Positions 24,415-33,209 are shown, numbered from the stretch's first letter. The stretch: 64,000 nucleotides of DNA from Humibacillus xanthopallidus (GCF_006716675.1 NZ_VFPM01000001.1:1550001-1614000), one strand, 5' to 3'. Notes: generated from the letters alone by a model not told the origin. Program-made: numbers and translations.

Positions 24415-25263
24415 TCAACTGGTCGCAAAGATTTCAAAAACCTCGTCGGGAGCCGCGATCGCGTCCTGCTCCTGCACGAGGAGCATCTCCTCGGAGCCCG
24501 CCGCGTGGGTGCGCTCGAGCACGGCATACATCGTCGCCGCGGTGCGCGCGAGCGCCGCCTGCGGGCCGTCGGTCAGCAGGTGCGCGAGGAAGACCGCAGC
24601 CGTCACGTCGCCGCCACCGCGCACCGTCATCGGCAGCATCGGCGTCGTCACCATCCACGAGCCCTCACCGGTGACACACGCCATCTGGATCGACCCCTCG
24701 GGGGTGTCGGAGGTCAGCGCGCTCGTGACGAGCACGACGTCGGGACCGGCCGACCGCAGCTCCCGCGACGCCTCGAGCAGGCTCTCCTGCGTCGTCACGG
24801 AGCGCCCGACGAGGTGCTCGAGCTCGAACTGGTTGGGGGTGACGATGTCGGCCTTGGGCACGACGTGGTCGCGCATGAACTCAGGGATGCCGGGGCGCAC
24901 GAAGAAGCCGCGCCCGACATCGCCCATGACGGGGTCACAGCAGTAGATGGCGGCGGGGTTGGCCGCCTTGACCCGCTCGACCGCGTCGAGCACGACGTTG
25001 GCGACCGGCTCGGCGCCGAGGTAGCCCGAGAGCACCGCGTCGATCGACGGGAAGGCGCCGCGGTCCTCGATGCCGCCCAGGACCTCGGCGACGTCGGACG
25101 GGGCGATGAGCGGGCCGCGCGTCTCGCCGTAGCCCGTGTGGTTGGAGAAGGTCACCGTGAGCACGGGGTAGACCTCGTGACCGAGTCGCTGGAGCGGGAA
25201 CACCGCGGCCGAGTTGCCGGCGTGACCGTAGGCGACGTGGGACTGGATCGACAGGATCTTCAC
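24415..25263 (-). CDS. pdxY: pyridoxal kinase
   Basis: 282 residues from GTG at 25263, beginning MKILSIQSHVAYGHAGNSAAVFPLQRLGHEV, a textbook PdxY/PdxK N-terminus. Further motifs are GYGETRGPL, VLSGYLGAEPVANVVLDAV, YCCDPVMGDVGRGFFV, ADIVTPNQFELEHLVG and MTVRGGGDVTAAVFLAHLL. The last is the ribokinase-family GxGD catalytic motif. It phosphorylates pyridoxal (and relatives) to pyridoxal 5'-phosphate in the salvage pathway. A U-tracted terminator follows it. Divergent from the rhodanese gene. Confidence 0.93.
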   Translation of the reverse strand: MKILSIQSHVAYGHAGNSAAVFPLQRLGHEVYPVLTVTFSNHTGYGETRGPLIAPSDVAEVLGGIEDRGAFPSIDAVLSGYLGAEPVANVVLDAVERVKAANPAAIYCCDPVMGDVGRGFFVRPGIPEFMRDHVVPKADIVTPNQFELEHLVGRSVTTQESLLEASRELRSAGPDVVLVTSALTSDTPEGSIQMACVTGEGSWMVTTPMLPMTVRGGGDVTAAVFLAHLLTDGPQAALARTAATMYAVLERTHAAGSEEMLLVQEQDAIAAPDEVFEIFATS

Positions 25264-25321
25264 GAGTCGCAAGGCTAGTGCTCCACCACGTGAGCCGCCG
25301 TCTCCCGTGCGAGGATGGGGC

Positions 25322-25645
25322 ATGAGCACGATCCCCACGACGACCGTGACCGAGCTGCCCGACGATGCCGTCATCGTCGACGTCCGAGAGGCCGACGAGT
25401 GGGCCGCCGGGCACGCCCCCAATGCCGTCCACATCCCGTTGAGCGACCTGCCGGCACGGCTCGACGAGCTGCCCGACACCGACGACACGATCCCGATCGT
25501 CTGCCGCAGCGGCGGTCGCTCCGGCCGCGCGGTCGCCTGGCTCGCCCAGCAGGGCTTCGACGTCGCCAACGTCGAGGGCGGCATGCGCGCGTGGCACTCG
25601 GCTGGCAAGCAGCTCGCGGGCTCTGGAGAGCCCCGCATCCTCTGA
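25322..25645 (+). CDS. rhodanese-like domain protein
   Basis: 107 residues. It begins MSTIPTTTVTELPDDAVIVDVREADEWAAGHAPNAVHIPLS and has the active-site loop IVCRSGGRSGRAVAWL, where the Cys is the sulfur-accepting residue in the family loop C-R-S-G-x-R-S. The protein ends NVEGGMRAWHSAGKQL. A single rhodanese domain of normal length, cytoplasmic. It may carry or transfer persulfide sulfur; substrate unknown. ATG at 25322 was chosen over an upstream ATG at 25307, since the family start is here. Confidence 0.9.
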   Translation: MSTIPTTTVTELPDDAVIVDVREADEWAAGHAPNAVHIPLSDLPARLDELPDTDDTIPIVCRSGGRSGRAVAWLAQQGFDVANVEGGMRAWHSAGKQLAGSGEPRIL

Positions 25646-25699
25646 CCCCCCGGGCCGTATGCCGTGCGGCCCCCTTCCCGAGATGACGACGTTCCAGAC

Positions 25700-26194
25700 A
25701 TGACCGATCACCGAGACCGCGACGACGCGACCGAGCCGGACCCCGATGCCGACCGCTGGTCGGCCTGGCTCCCTCCGCTGGACCCGTCGAGCGATCGCAC
25801 CGGTGCTGCAGGTCCGACGCAGCAGGGCCCGCCCCTGCCGCAGAGTCCGGGGCCGGCCCTGCCGCAGAGCCCCGGCCCGCCGCCGGTGCCCCCTCCGCAG
25901 GCTGCCCAGCGCGCCTCGCAGTCCTATCGCTCCGCACCCCCGCCGCACGTCGGCCAGAAGGTGGCGGTCGGGCCCAAGCGCTACCTCGCATTGTCGGTCT
26001 TCGCGACCTTCTTCGGCTTCACACCCGTCGGCATCATCGCCATCGTCATCTCGCTCTCGGTCGGCAGGCACGTGCGCGCCGGGCGGCTCGCCGAGGCCGA
26101 GCGCGCCTCGCGGTGGGCGCGCAGCTGGGCCATCGCCGCGCTCGTGCTCAAGCTGCTCTGGACGCTCTACTTCTCGTTCGTCCTCGGCTCCTAG
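25700..26194 (+). CDS. dispanin/CD225-like membrane protein
   Basis: 164 residues. A soluble N-terminus of ~85 residues is acidic (DHRDRDDATEPDPDADRW) and then Pro/Gln-rich with two copies of LPQSPGP. Two membrane helices follow: YLALSVFATFFGFTPVGIIAIVISLSVG and SWAIAALVLKLLWTLYFSFVLG. The helix-loop-helix with RAGRLAEAERASRWARSW between them is the CD225 pattern. This is an unassigned actinobacterial small membrane protein family. It lies 54 bases after the rhodanese gene. Confidence 0.65.
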   Translation: MTDHRDRDDATEPDPDADRWSAWLPPLDPSSDRTGAAGPTQQGPPLPQSPGPALPQSPGPPPVPPPQAAQRASQSYRSAPPPHVGQKVAVGPKRYLALSVFATFFGFTPVGIIAIVISLSVGRHVRAGRLAEAERASRWARSWAIAALVLKLLWTLYFSFVLGS

Positions 26195-26224
26195 GCGCGG
26201 GCGGACCTGGGGTGGGGCCATGCT

Positions 26225-26269
26225 CCGAGCGCCCCGAGCGCCCCGAGCGCCCCGAGCGCCCCGAGCGCC
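26225..26269. repeat. five tandem 9-bp repeats CCGAGCGCC
   Basis: Five exact adjacent copies of CCGAGCGCC in the 91-bp gap between the dispanin-like gene and the lipoprotein gene, which converge. It reads like a slippage-prone microsatellite; no function is apparent. Confidence 0.9.
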
Positions 26270-26285
26270 TTGGGCCGTTCCGCCG

Positions 26286-27074
26286 TCACGGCGAGGCGAG
26301 CGTCACCGCGGGCGTGCACACCAGCTCGTCGCCCTCGGGCGCGCGCACGGGCGCTTCGAGCACACCCTGGCCGACAGCCGAGGGACGCATCCCCGGCAGG
26401 CGGTCACCGACCTGGACGCAGAACTCCCACGCGCTGCTCCCCGGCGGCAGCGGGGCACGCGGCGCCGAGAACTCGGCACCCGGCACGTCGAGCTCGGCGG
26501 GCGACACGGCATACGCGCGGCCCTGCAGCGAGCCGCCGGCCGGGATGACACGGGCGCCGATCGTGGGAGCGGCGACGAAGGTGGTGCCGGGCGCGCTGGC
26601 GAACCCCTGCTTGCTGATCCGGACGGCCGTGCCGTTCGCGTAGACCCAGGCGTGCTCGGGGTTGACGTCGGGTGGCAGGCCGGCCGAGCCGAGGCCGTCG
26701 GGCACGACGTCGTACGCCACGAGCTCACCCGCGCCGCCGCCCTCGCGGGTCAGCGTGTAGGTGACGACGACGCCGGACTTCTTGCGAACCCCCGGGTCGG
26801 TCGGCTGCTCGGGGAAGCCGATCGCGAAGGTCGCCTCGAGCCGCACCCCGTGGCCGCTCGCCGACGCCCCGGCGCCCGAGGAGGCCGCGCCGTCCGTCGG
26901 GTCGGTCGGGGCAGGGGCGTCCGCGCTGGTGGCCGTGCCGCCGGTCGAGGTGCCGCCGCCTGCGGGGGTGGCGGTGCCCGACGGGCTGGCCTGACCGCAC
27001 GCGGCGGCGGGGCCGACGACGGCGAGGAGCGCGACGAGCGGCAGGGCACGGCGGAAGGGTGTGGAGGTCCTCAT
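26286..27074 (-). CDS. secreted lipoprotein, unknown
   Basis: 262 residues. MRTSTPFRRALPLVALLAVV is followed by a GPAAAC lipobox with Cys26, so it should be a lipid-anchored outside protein. A ~60-residue Gly/Thr/Ser/Pro linker follows. The C-terminal ~170 residues look like a single beta-rich domain (VRLEATFAIGFPEQ, VVVTYTLTREGGGAGELVAYDV, AWVYANGTAVRISKQGFASAP, WEFCVQVGDRLPGM). The presence of 'FCVQVGD' resembles the DUF4352/telomeric-type Ig-like folds, but I cannot assign it. ATG at 27074 was chosen because a signal peptide starts there. Confidence 0.75.
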   Translation of the reverse strand: MRTSTPFRRALPLVALLAVVGPAAACGQASPSGTATPAGGGTSTGGTATSADAPAPTDPTDGAASSGAGASASGHGVRLEATFAIGFPEQPTDPGVRKKSGVVVTYTLTREGGGAGELVAYDVVPDGLGSAGLPPDVNPEHAWVYANGTAVRISKQGFASAPGTTFVAAPTIGARVIPAGGSLQGRAYAVSPAELDVPGAEFSAPRAPLPPGSSAWEFCVQVGDRLPGMRPSAVGQGVLEAPVRAPEGDELVCTPAVTLASP

Positions 27075-27138
27075 GTCACCAAGAGACAACCATGCGAGGC
27101 GAACCGTTGCATCTCGGGCGCTTCGCACCAGGGCGGGC

Positions 27139-27999
27139 TCACTTGAGCAGTCGGCTCATCCGGCGGTCGGCGAGCGGCTTGCCGCCCGTCTGGCACGTGG
27201 GGCAGTACTGCAGTGACGTGTCGGCGAAGGACACCTCGCGCACCGTGTCGCCGCACTCCGGGCACGGCTGACCGGTGCGGGCGTGGACCCGCATGCCGGC
27301 CCGCTTGGCGTCCTTGAGCTCCTTCGCCGGCTTGCCCGACGCCGTCGCGACGGCACCCTTGAGCGTGTCGCGCAGGGCGGCATACAGCCGGTCGACGACC
27401 TCGGGAGCGAGCGTGCCCGCGAGCGCGAAGGGGCTGATCTTCGCGACGTGGAGGATCTCGTCGGAGTAGGCGTTGCCGACGCCCGCGATGAACTCCTGGT
27501 CGCGCAGCAGCCCCTTGATCTGGGTGCGGCGGCCGGCGAGCAGCTCACGGAAGCGCTCGAGCGTGAAGTCGTCGGCCAGCGGGTCGGGGCCGAGGCGCGC
27601 GATGCCGGGCACCTCGGCCGGGTCCTTGACGATGTAGGCCGCGAGCGACTTCTTCGTGCCGGCCTCGGTGAGGTCGAAGCCGGAGCCGTCGGAGAGCCTG
27701 ACCCGCAGGGCGATCGGCGACTTGCCCGGGCGCACGACGGTCGCCGGCAGCTGGTCGGACCAGCGCAGCCACCCGGCGCGTGCGAGGTGGAAGACCAGGT
27801 GGGTGCCGTCGGCGTCGATGTCGAGGAACTTGCCGTGGCGGTGCACCCCGTCGATGGGGCTGCCCTCGAGCGCCTGCGGCGGCGGGTTGAAGGTCTTGAG
27901 GACGCTGAACGAGGCGAGCTCCACCCCGGTGATGGCCAGACCATCGGTGCGCTCGGCGAGGAAGTCGACGAGCGCCTGCACCTCGGGCAGCTCAGGCAT
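27139..27999 (-). CDS. Fpg/Nei-family DNA glycosylase
   Basis: 286 residues, MPELPEVQALVDFL. The catalytic Pro2 and Glu3 are in place. A middle region contains the substrate-binding core (DQEFIAGVGNAYSDEILHVAKISPF, the H2TH domain). The C-terminal zinc finger C246-x2-C249-x16-C266-x2-C269 is intact, then RRMSRLLK. It removes oxidised bases by beta,delta-elimination. The sequence near residues 30-45 differs from strict MutM/Fpg, so it may be one of the several actinobacterial Fpg/Nei paralogues with a different base preference. Confidence 0.9.
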   Translation of the reverse strand: MPELPEVQALVDFLAERTDGLAITGVELASFSVLKTFNPPPQALEGSPIDGVHRHGKFLDIDADGTHLVFHLARAGWLRWSDQLPATVVRPGKSPIALRVRLSDGSGFDLTEAGTKKSLAAYIVKDPAEVPGIARLGPDPLADDFTLERFRELLAGRRTQIKGLLRDQEFIAGVGNAYSDEILHVAKISPFALAGTLAPEVVDRLYAALRDTLKGAVATASGKPAKELKDAKRAGMRVHARTGQPCPECGDTVREVSFADTSLQYCPTCQTGGKPLADRRMSRLLK

Positions 28000-28024
28000 G
28001 GGGCCAGTCTGACATCCGGGGGCG

Positions 28025-29134
28025 TCAGGGGGCGGGTTGTCGCTGGGGACGTGAGGGCTGCTCGTGCTCGGCCACGGGGTCGCCGACCCGGCCCTGCTCG
28101 GTGAGCGTGCGCAGGAGGCCGTACCCGTCGGGCGCCGAGAAGGTCGCCACCGTGCGCGGTCCCATCGTGCGGGCCGGCGCGTCGATCTTCATCGGGTTGC
28201 TCAGCACCTGCTCGGTCGGCGAGAGGTGCCGGATGCAGATGGCGTCGACCCGGTCGGGGCGCGCCTCGGCGAACTCGGCGTAGAGCTGCGGGTCGTGCTG
28301 CCCGTCGTCGCCGAAGAGCAGCCACTTGATGTCGGGGAAGTCGCGGGCGAGCCGGTGGAGGCACGTGCGCTTGTGGTCGCGACCGCTGCGGAACCACCCG
28401 GTGTTGGTCGGGCCCCAGTCGGTCAGCATGAGCGGCCCGAGCGGGAAGCCGTTCTCGAGGAGGAACCGGTTGAGGGTCGCGGCGGTGTTCCACGCGCCGG
28501 TCGAGACGTAGACGATCGGCGCCCCGGGGTGGGCGGCGAGGAGGCGGCGATACATCGGCGCCATGCCGGGCACCGCGTGGCGGGCCTTGCCGCGGCGCAC
28601 GAAGGTGTTGAAGGCCGCGATCATCGGGCGCGGCAGCATCGTCGTGATGACGGTGTCGTCGATGTCGCTGACGAGGCCGAAGCGCACGTCGTCGCCGACG
28701 ATGAAGACGTCGGCCGCGACCGGGGCGGTGCCCTGGGCCTCGACGACGACCTGCTGCCAGCCCGGGGCGAGACCGTGGTCGCGCGCGACGATGTCGACGT
28801 GACCGCCGCGGTCGGAGCGGCCGTAGATCTCGCGGTCACCGGCAGTGACCTTGACCGGCACCCCCGTCGCCGGCGAGGTGAGGAAGGCCCGCCAGCCCCG
28901 GTCGTAGTGGGCGGGGCTCAGCGCACCGGTCGCGTCCTGACGGCTCTCCGGGCCCTCCGTGCTCTCACGACCCTTGCGCCCGAGGAGGATTCGCGCGAAG
29001 ACACGCACGAAGGAGGGCGAGCCGTAGCCGACGTGGGTGATGACGCGGTTGCCCCAGCCCCGGCTGCGGAGCACGCGCTCGATCTGCTCGTGGACGGTGT
29101 CCTCGACGATGGCGGCCGCGTGCGGTCGTGACAT
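28025..29134 (-). CDS. App1-type (DUF2183) phosphatidate phosphatase
   Basis: 369 residues. The catalytic DxDxT motif occurs as SDIDDTVITTMLPRP, and downstream are VYVSTGAWNTAATLNRFLLENGFPLGPLMLTDWGPT and FPDIKWLLFGDDGQHDPQLYAEF, the HAD-like elements of the family. The N-terminal ~170 residues form a beta-rich domain (VFARILLGRK, GVPVKVTAGDREIYGRSDRGGHVD). Known fungal App1 is a Mg-dependent phosphatidate phosphatase linked to actin patches; bacterial homologues are less studied. The protein starts MSRPHAAAIVEDTV. It is 25 bases upstream of the Fpg gene on the same strand. Confidence 0.85.
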   Translation of the reverse strand: MSRPHAAAIVEDTVHEQIERVLRSRGWGNRVITHVGYGSPSFVRVFARILLGRKGRESTEGPESRQDATGALSPAHYDRGWRAFLTSPATGVPVKVTAGDREIYGRSDRGGHVDIVARDHGLAPGWQQVVVEAQGTAPVAADVFIVGDDVRFGLVSDIDDTVITTMLPRPMIAAFNTFVRRGKARHAVPGMAPMYRRLLAAHPGAPIVYVSTGAWNTAATLNRFLLENGFPLGPLMLTDWGPTNTGWFRSGRDHKRTCLHRLARDFPDIKWLLFGDDGQHDPQLYAEFAEARPDRVDAICIRHLSPTEQVLSNPMKIDAPARTMGPRTVATFSAPDGYGLLRTLTEQGRVGDPVAEHEQPSRPQRQPAP

Positions 29135-29211
29135 GTGCTCAACCTACCTGCAGCGGGCGACGCCCGTCGGGTGGTGGGATCGGTGGGCGCAGCGGCCACG
29201 TCCGTTGTTGG

Positions 29212-29856
29212 ATGGGCGGCGTGCACCCCATCGCGCAGGTCCTGAGCAACGCCGCCCACGGCGAGTTCCCCGACGTCGACGGCGCGTGGGAGCGCGTCGA
29301 CCCGTGGCACGAGGGGGTCGAGGGCGTCGTGGCGCTGACCGGCCACGCCCTCATCGCCGTGGCCGACGACGTGGCCGACGCGCGCATCGATGCCCTGGGC
29401 GCCAACGGATTCGGCGGAGCCACGAACCCCCGGCTCGTCGCCGGCCTCGCGGGTGACGGCTGGATCGACGCCCTGGACGTCGTGCTCGTCGCGAACGGGC
29501 TCGGCGGGGAGCCCACCCTCGTGCCCCGCAGCGACCTGCGCAACCACCCACGCGCCGAGCACGCCACCGCGGTGCGCACCGGCGTCGCCACCTTCGGGTA
29601 TGCCGCCGCCGACGACCACACCCTCGTCACCCTCGCGACGGGGCTGGGCGGACTGCCCGAGCTCGGCATCGAGGTCGACCCGCGCAAGGGCCACACCGGC
29701 GCCGAGGTCACCCAGGCGGCACTGACCCTCGTGCCGCGCGAGCAGGTCGTCGTCGCGGCCTGCGCCCCGGGCAACGCCCGAGCCCTGCGCGCGGCGTTGG
29801 CCGCCGGCTTCGAGCCGGTCGCCTCGGTACAGCTGTGGAGACCCCACCGCCCCTGA
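29212..29856 (+). CDS. GNAT-family-like N-acetyltransferase
   Basis: 214 residues starting MGGVHPIAQVLSNAAHGEFPD, or nine bases later at GTG. The C-terminal VAACAPGNARALRAALAAGFEPVASVQLWRP is the final beta strand/helix common to GNAT acetyltransferases. The N-terminal half shows the usual acceptor-side sequence (AWERVDPWHEGVEGVVALTGHALIAV). The central GNA-box acetyl-CoA loop (Q/RxxGxG/A) is not obvious, so the assignment rests mainly on the C-terminal half and overall size; it might be an inactive relative. Divergent from the App1-type gene. Confidence 0.55.
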   Translation: MGGVHPIAQVLSNAAHGEFPDVDGAWERVDPWHEGVEGVVALTGHALIAVADDVADARIDALGANGFGGATNPRLVAGLAGDGWIDALDVVLVANGLGGEPTLVPRSDLRNHPRAEHATAVRTGVATFGYAAADDHTLVTLATGLGGLPELGIEVDPRKGHTGAEVTQAALTLVPREQVVVAACAPGNARALRAALAAGFEPVASVQLWRPHRP

Positions 29857-29883
29857 GCGGCCCCGGAGCACCGGCTCTCCCCC

Positions 29884-29964
29884 ATCGAAAGAGCACTCCG
29901 TCGCCACAACCCCAATCGAAAGAGCACTCCGTCGGCGCATCCCGATCGAGAGAGCACTCCGTCG
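29884..29964. repeat. three direct repeats of ATCGAAAGAGCACTCCGTCG
   Basis: Copies at 29884-29903, 29915-29934 and 29945-29964 (third has AG for AA). Spacings are 31 and 30 bp, with unrelated short sequence between. The core ATCGAAAGAGCA is the same as in the palindromes at 2783 and 58007, but here it occurs in direct orientation only. The region lies in the ~170-bp gap between the GNAT-like gene and the downstream membrane protein gene. Confidence 0.9.
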
Positions 29965-30028
29965 GTGGCCGATAACAGTCCTGCCCTTCCGATTGCAGGA
30001 TGTCGGCATCTCATGATCGGATCTGCGG

Positions 30029-31126
30029 GTGGACGACGCCGTCGAGGTCCCCGACGAGGCGATCAGCCGGCCGGCTGACCGTCCTGTGCGCCGACCCCTG
30101 CGCAGTCGCGTGTGGCCCGTCGCCCCCCTCGCCTTCGCCGGGTGGTGGGTCGTCGGAGCCCTCCCGTGGGTCGTCACCGGCCTTCACATCACGCCGCGAC
30201 TGACCACCGCGCGGGAGCTGCCTCCGGAGGACTACCTCTCGACCCTGCCCTTCCTCACGAGCCAGCTGCCCCTGCTCGTCGTCCTCACGCTCTGCGCCGG
30301 GGCCGTCTCGGCGTTGGCGGTCCTGTGGTCGACACCCCATGGCACCAAGCGAATCCGCAGAACGCTTGCAGCTCTGTCCGGCGCCCTCGCGGCCACTGCC
30401 TACACGGTGGTCCAGTCCGCAGGCGCCGCGCGGCAGTCCGCCGGCACCTTCGACGGCGACGCACGCGTGCTACGCCCTCTCATCGTCCTGGCCGTGGGGT
30501 GCAGCCTCGTCGGCTTCGCGCTCGGCCTCTGCGTCGCCTACGGGAAGCCGGTGCTGCGCGCGCTCGCCGCGGCCCCGCTCGCTGTCCTCACCGTGAACTG
30601 GTTGTCGGCCCTCACCGTGGCGCTGCTCGGCTCCGCTGCCGCCTACCGCTTCGTCGGGCAGACCCGGTGGCTCGTCGGCATCCTGCTCGGCCTCGCCCTC
30701 GCAACCGTGGGTCTGCGCCCCGCCCGCCGCGTCATCACGTGGGTCCTCGCCCTCGCGATGGTCTGGGTGCTCGAGGCCGCCATCACCATGCTCGTCAACA
30801 TCACCGTGCTCCTCCGCCCGGGCTACGGACTGCCCGGCACGGTGCGCGAGGTCGCTGCCGCCGGGCAGGACGTCTTCGTGCAGGCTCTCCTCGCCTACCG
30901 CCCCGGCCCGCTCGTGCTGGCCGTCGTCATCGGGCTCGCCGGCTCGCTGCTCCTGCCCCGAATCCGGCCTGTCGGCGACGGCTGGCGTGAAGGTCCGGCC
31001 GGGCCCGGTCAGGGGGCGCCGACCACCCCGGCGGCTCCCAGTCCGGAGCCGACGCAGCCACTCACGGACGAGCCGTTGGCGCCCGAGCCGGCCGGACGGC
31101 ATACCGGCGACGCGTCAGCGCGATGA
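30029..31126 (+). CDS. polytopic membrane protein, unknown
   Basis: 365 residues from GTG at 30029, with about eight hydrophobic helices between residues ~28 and ~310 (VWPVAPLAFAGWWVVGALPWVV, LPLLVVLTLCAGAVSALAVLW, LIVLAVGCSLVGFALGLCVAY, WLVGILLGLALATVGL, VITWVLALAMVWVLEAAITMLV, PLVLAVVIGLAGSLLLP). A Pro-rich cytosolic tail (residues ~325-365) follows. No catalytic motif or family signature is visible. The next gene, a penicillin-binding protein lipoprotein, starts 36 bases after its stop, so the two may be expressed together. Confidence 0.7.
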   Translation: MDDAVEVPDEAISRPADRPVRRPLRSRVWPVAPLAFAGWWVVGALPWVVTGLHITPRLTTARELPPEDYLSTLPFLTSQLPLLVVLTLCAGAVSALAVLWSTPHGTKRIRRTLAALSGALAATAYTVVQSAGAARQSAGTFDGDARVLRPLIVLAVGCSLVGFALGLCVAYGKPVLRALAAAPLAVLTVNWLSALTVALLGSAAAYRFVGQTRWLVGILLGLALATVGLRPARRVITWVLALAMVWVLEAAITMLVNITVLLRPGYGLPGTVREVAAAGQDVFVQALLAYRPGPLVLAVVIGLAGSLLLPRIRPVGDGWREGPAGPGQGAPTTPAAPSPEPTQPLTDEPLAPEPAGRHTGDASAR

Positions 31127-31161
31127 CAACCGCGCACAGAGGCGGCACGTACGGTGTGCCC

Positions 31162-33099
31162 ATGTCTGGCCCCCACCGCACCCGACGCGCCCGATCGACC
31201 GTTGCTGCCGCCCTCGGTGGCGTGCTCGTGCTCGGAATCGGTGCCGGCTGCTCGCTCTTCGAGCAGGCGCCGCCTCCTGAGGACGCCGCGAAGGCGCTGG
31301 CGACCGGCCTCGCCAAGGCCGACCTGTCGGGTGTGACGTTCTCGGGCTCGACGAAGCCCGCGGCGGCAACCGCCTTCGTCGCCAAGGCCTACAAGGACCT
31401 CGGCACGCTGCGCCCCGAGGTCACCGTCACCTCGGTCAAGGCCAACGACGCCAAGGACGCCGCGACCGCGACCCTCCAGACCCGCTGGGACGTCTCCGCG
31501 TCGCCGACCGACTGGACCTACTCCACCACCGTGCCGATGCGCCTCGTCGACAACGTGTGGCAGGTCGCGTGGTCGCCCGCGGTCGTGGCGCCGCAGCTCA
31601 CCGCCGACGAGACGCTGGCGATGAAGCGCACGTGGCCTCGCCGCGCCGACATCGTCGACGCCAACGGCGCCAAGCTCATGACGGAGCGTGAGGTCGCCGT
31701 CATCGGCATCGACAAGTCGAAGGTGTCGGGTGCCGCCGCCGCGTCGTCCGCCAAGCAGCTCGCTGGCCTCGTCGGCATCGACCCGGGCCGGTATGCCGCG
31801 AAGGTGTCGGCCGCCGGTAGCAAGGCCTTTGTCGAGGCGATCACGTTGCGATCCGACGACCCGGTGCTGGAGAAGCAGGGAGCGGCCATCGATGCCGTCA
31901 AGGGGGCGCTGACCGTGCCGGCGCTCAAGGTGCTCGGGCCCACCCGCACCTTCGCCGCCCCGATCCTCGGCTCCGTCGGCGAGGCGACGGCCGAGCAGGT
32001 CAAGGACTCCGGTGGGGTGCTCCAGGCCGGTGACGACGTGGGTCAGAGCGGGCTGGAGTACCGCTATGACGAGCAGCTGCGCGGCACGCCCGGGCTGTCC
32101 ATGCGCGCCGTCAAGCACGGCGCCGACGGCAGCGTCATCGACCAGCGCGAGCTCTTCGCCGAGGTCTCGACCGAGGGCGAGCCCCTCAAGGTCAGCCTCG
32201 ACTCGCGCGCCCAGACCGCGGCCGAGGCCGCCCTCGCCAAGCAGACCGCCCGGCCCACCGCCCTCGTCGTCGTCAAGGTGTCGACGGGCGAGGTGCTCGC
32301 CGCGGCCGTCGGCCCCGGCGCCAAGGGCTCGACGCTGGCACTCGCCGGCAAGGCGGCCCCGGGATCGACGTTCAAGATCGTCAGCTCGCTCGCCCTCGTG
32401 CGCAAGGGCGCGACGGCCGAGACGAAGCTGCCGTGCACCGAGACGCTGACCGTCAACGGGCGCCGCTTCAGCAACTACACGACCTACCCGAAGGACAAGC
32501 TGGGCGACATCCCGATGCAGACGGCGCTCGCCTACTCGTGCAACACGGCCTTCATCAGCCAGCACGAGAAGGTCAGCCAGGACGACCTGACGAGTGCCGC
32601 CCAGTCGCTCGGCATGGGCGAGAAGCTCGACCTGCCCTTCACCGGGTTCCTCGGGTCGGTGCCGGCCACCGACGACGTCGTCGAGCACGCGGCCTCCTTC
32701 ATCGGGCAGGGCAAGGTCGAGGCGTCACCGCTGACGATGGCTCTCGTCGTCGCGTCCGTCATGAAGGGGCAGACGGTGCGGCCCAGCCTCGTGGCCGGAG
32801 CGCCCGCGCTGCCCGCACCCGCCACACCGCTCGACCCCAAAGAGGCCGAGGTGCTGCGCCAGGAGATGCGTGCCGTGGTCGACGAGGGGTCCGGCACCGT
32901 GCTCAAGCCGGTGGGCGTCGAGTTCGCCAAGACGGGCACCGCGGAGTTCGGCACGAAGAGCCCGCCCGACACCCACACGTGGATGGTCGCCGGCAAGGGT
33001 GACCTCGCGATCGCCGCCTACAACGAGGTCGGCGACAACGGCGTCACCGGGTCCGCCCCCTTCATCCTCAGCTTCCTCAAGGCCTACACCCCGAGCTGA
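31162..33099 (+). CDS. class B penicillin-binding lipoprotein (PBP2-like)
   Basis: 645 residues. A signal peptide ends GIGAGC with lipid-modified Cys30. An NTF2-like MecA_N domain follows (~35-150: LATGLAKADLSGVTFSGSTKP, WTYSTTVPMRLVDNVWQVAWSPAVVAPQL), then a PBP dimerisation region (~160-330) and a transpeptidase domain. Catalytic serine S402 is in GSTFKIVS. The SxN motif is in YSCNTAF, and the KTG motif, K590, is in KTGTAEFG. The enzyme cross-links peptidoglycan outside the membrane. It resembles PBP lipoproteins of actinobacteria such as PbpA-like or mecA-type proteins. ATG at 31162. Confidence 0.9.
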   Translation: MSGPHRTRRARSTVAAALGGVLVLGIGAGCSLFEQAPPPEDAAKALATGLAKADLSGVTFSGSTKPAAATAFVAKAYKDLGTLRPEVTVTSVKANDAKDAATATLQTRWDVSASPTDWTYSTTVPMRLVDNVWQVAWSPAVVAPQLTADETLAMKRTWPRRADIVDANGAKLMTEREVAVIGIDKSKVSGAAAASSAKQLAGLVGIDPGRYAAKVSAAGSKAFVEAITLRSDDPVLEKQGAAIDAVKGALTVPALKVLGPTRTFAAPILGSVGEATAEQVKDSGGVLQAGDDVGQSGLEYRYDEQLRGTPGLSMRAVKHGADGSVIDQRELFAEVSTEGEPLKVSLDSRAQTAAEAALAKQTARPTALVVVKVSTGEVLAAAVGPGAKGSTLALAGKAAPGSTFKIVSSLALVRKGATAETKLPCTETLTVNGRRFSNYTTYPKDKLGDIPMQTALAYSCNTAFISQHEKVSQDDLTSAAQSLGMGEKLDLPFTGFLGSVPATDDVVEHAASFIGQGKVEASPLTMALVVASVMKGQTVRPSLVAGAPALPAPATPLDPKEAEVLRQEMRAVVDEGSGTVLKPVGVEFAKTGTAEFGTKSPPDTHTWMVAGKGDLAIAAYNEVGDNGVTGSAPFILSFLKAYTPS

Positions 33100-33100
33100 C

Positions 33101-33181
33101 GATCGACAGAGCGATCCGTCCGCCCTCCCGTCGAGTGCCCATTTCCCGACGCCGTATGCCCGTCAGGAAGTGAGCACTCGA
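33101..33181. repeat. intergenic site with both palindrome motifs
   Basis: 33101-33120 reads GATCGACAGAGCGATCCGTC, a diverged copy of the ATCGAAAGAGCA element. 33130-33146 is GTCGAGTGCCCATTTCC and 33166-33181 is GGAAGTGAGCACTCGA, an imperfect inverted repeat with CGTATGCC in the loop. It lies between convergent genes and may act as a bidirectional terminator. Confidence 0.75.
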
Positions 33182-33209
33182 GCGGCCGTCACGGTCGGCC
33201 GGGTAGCAG

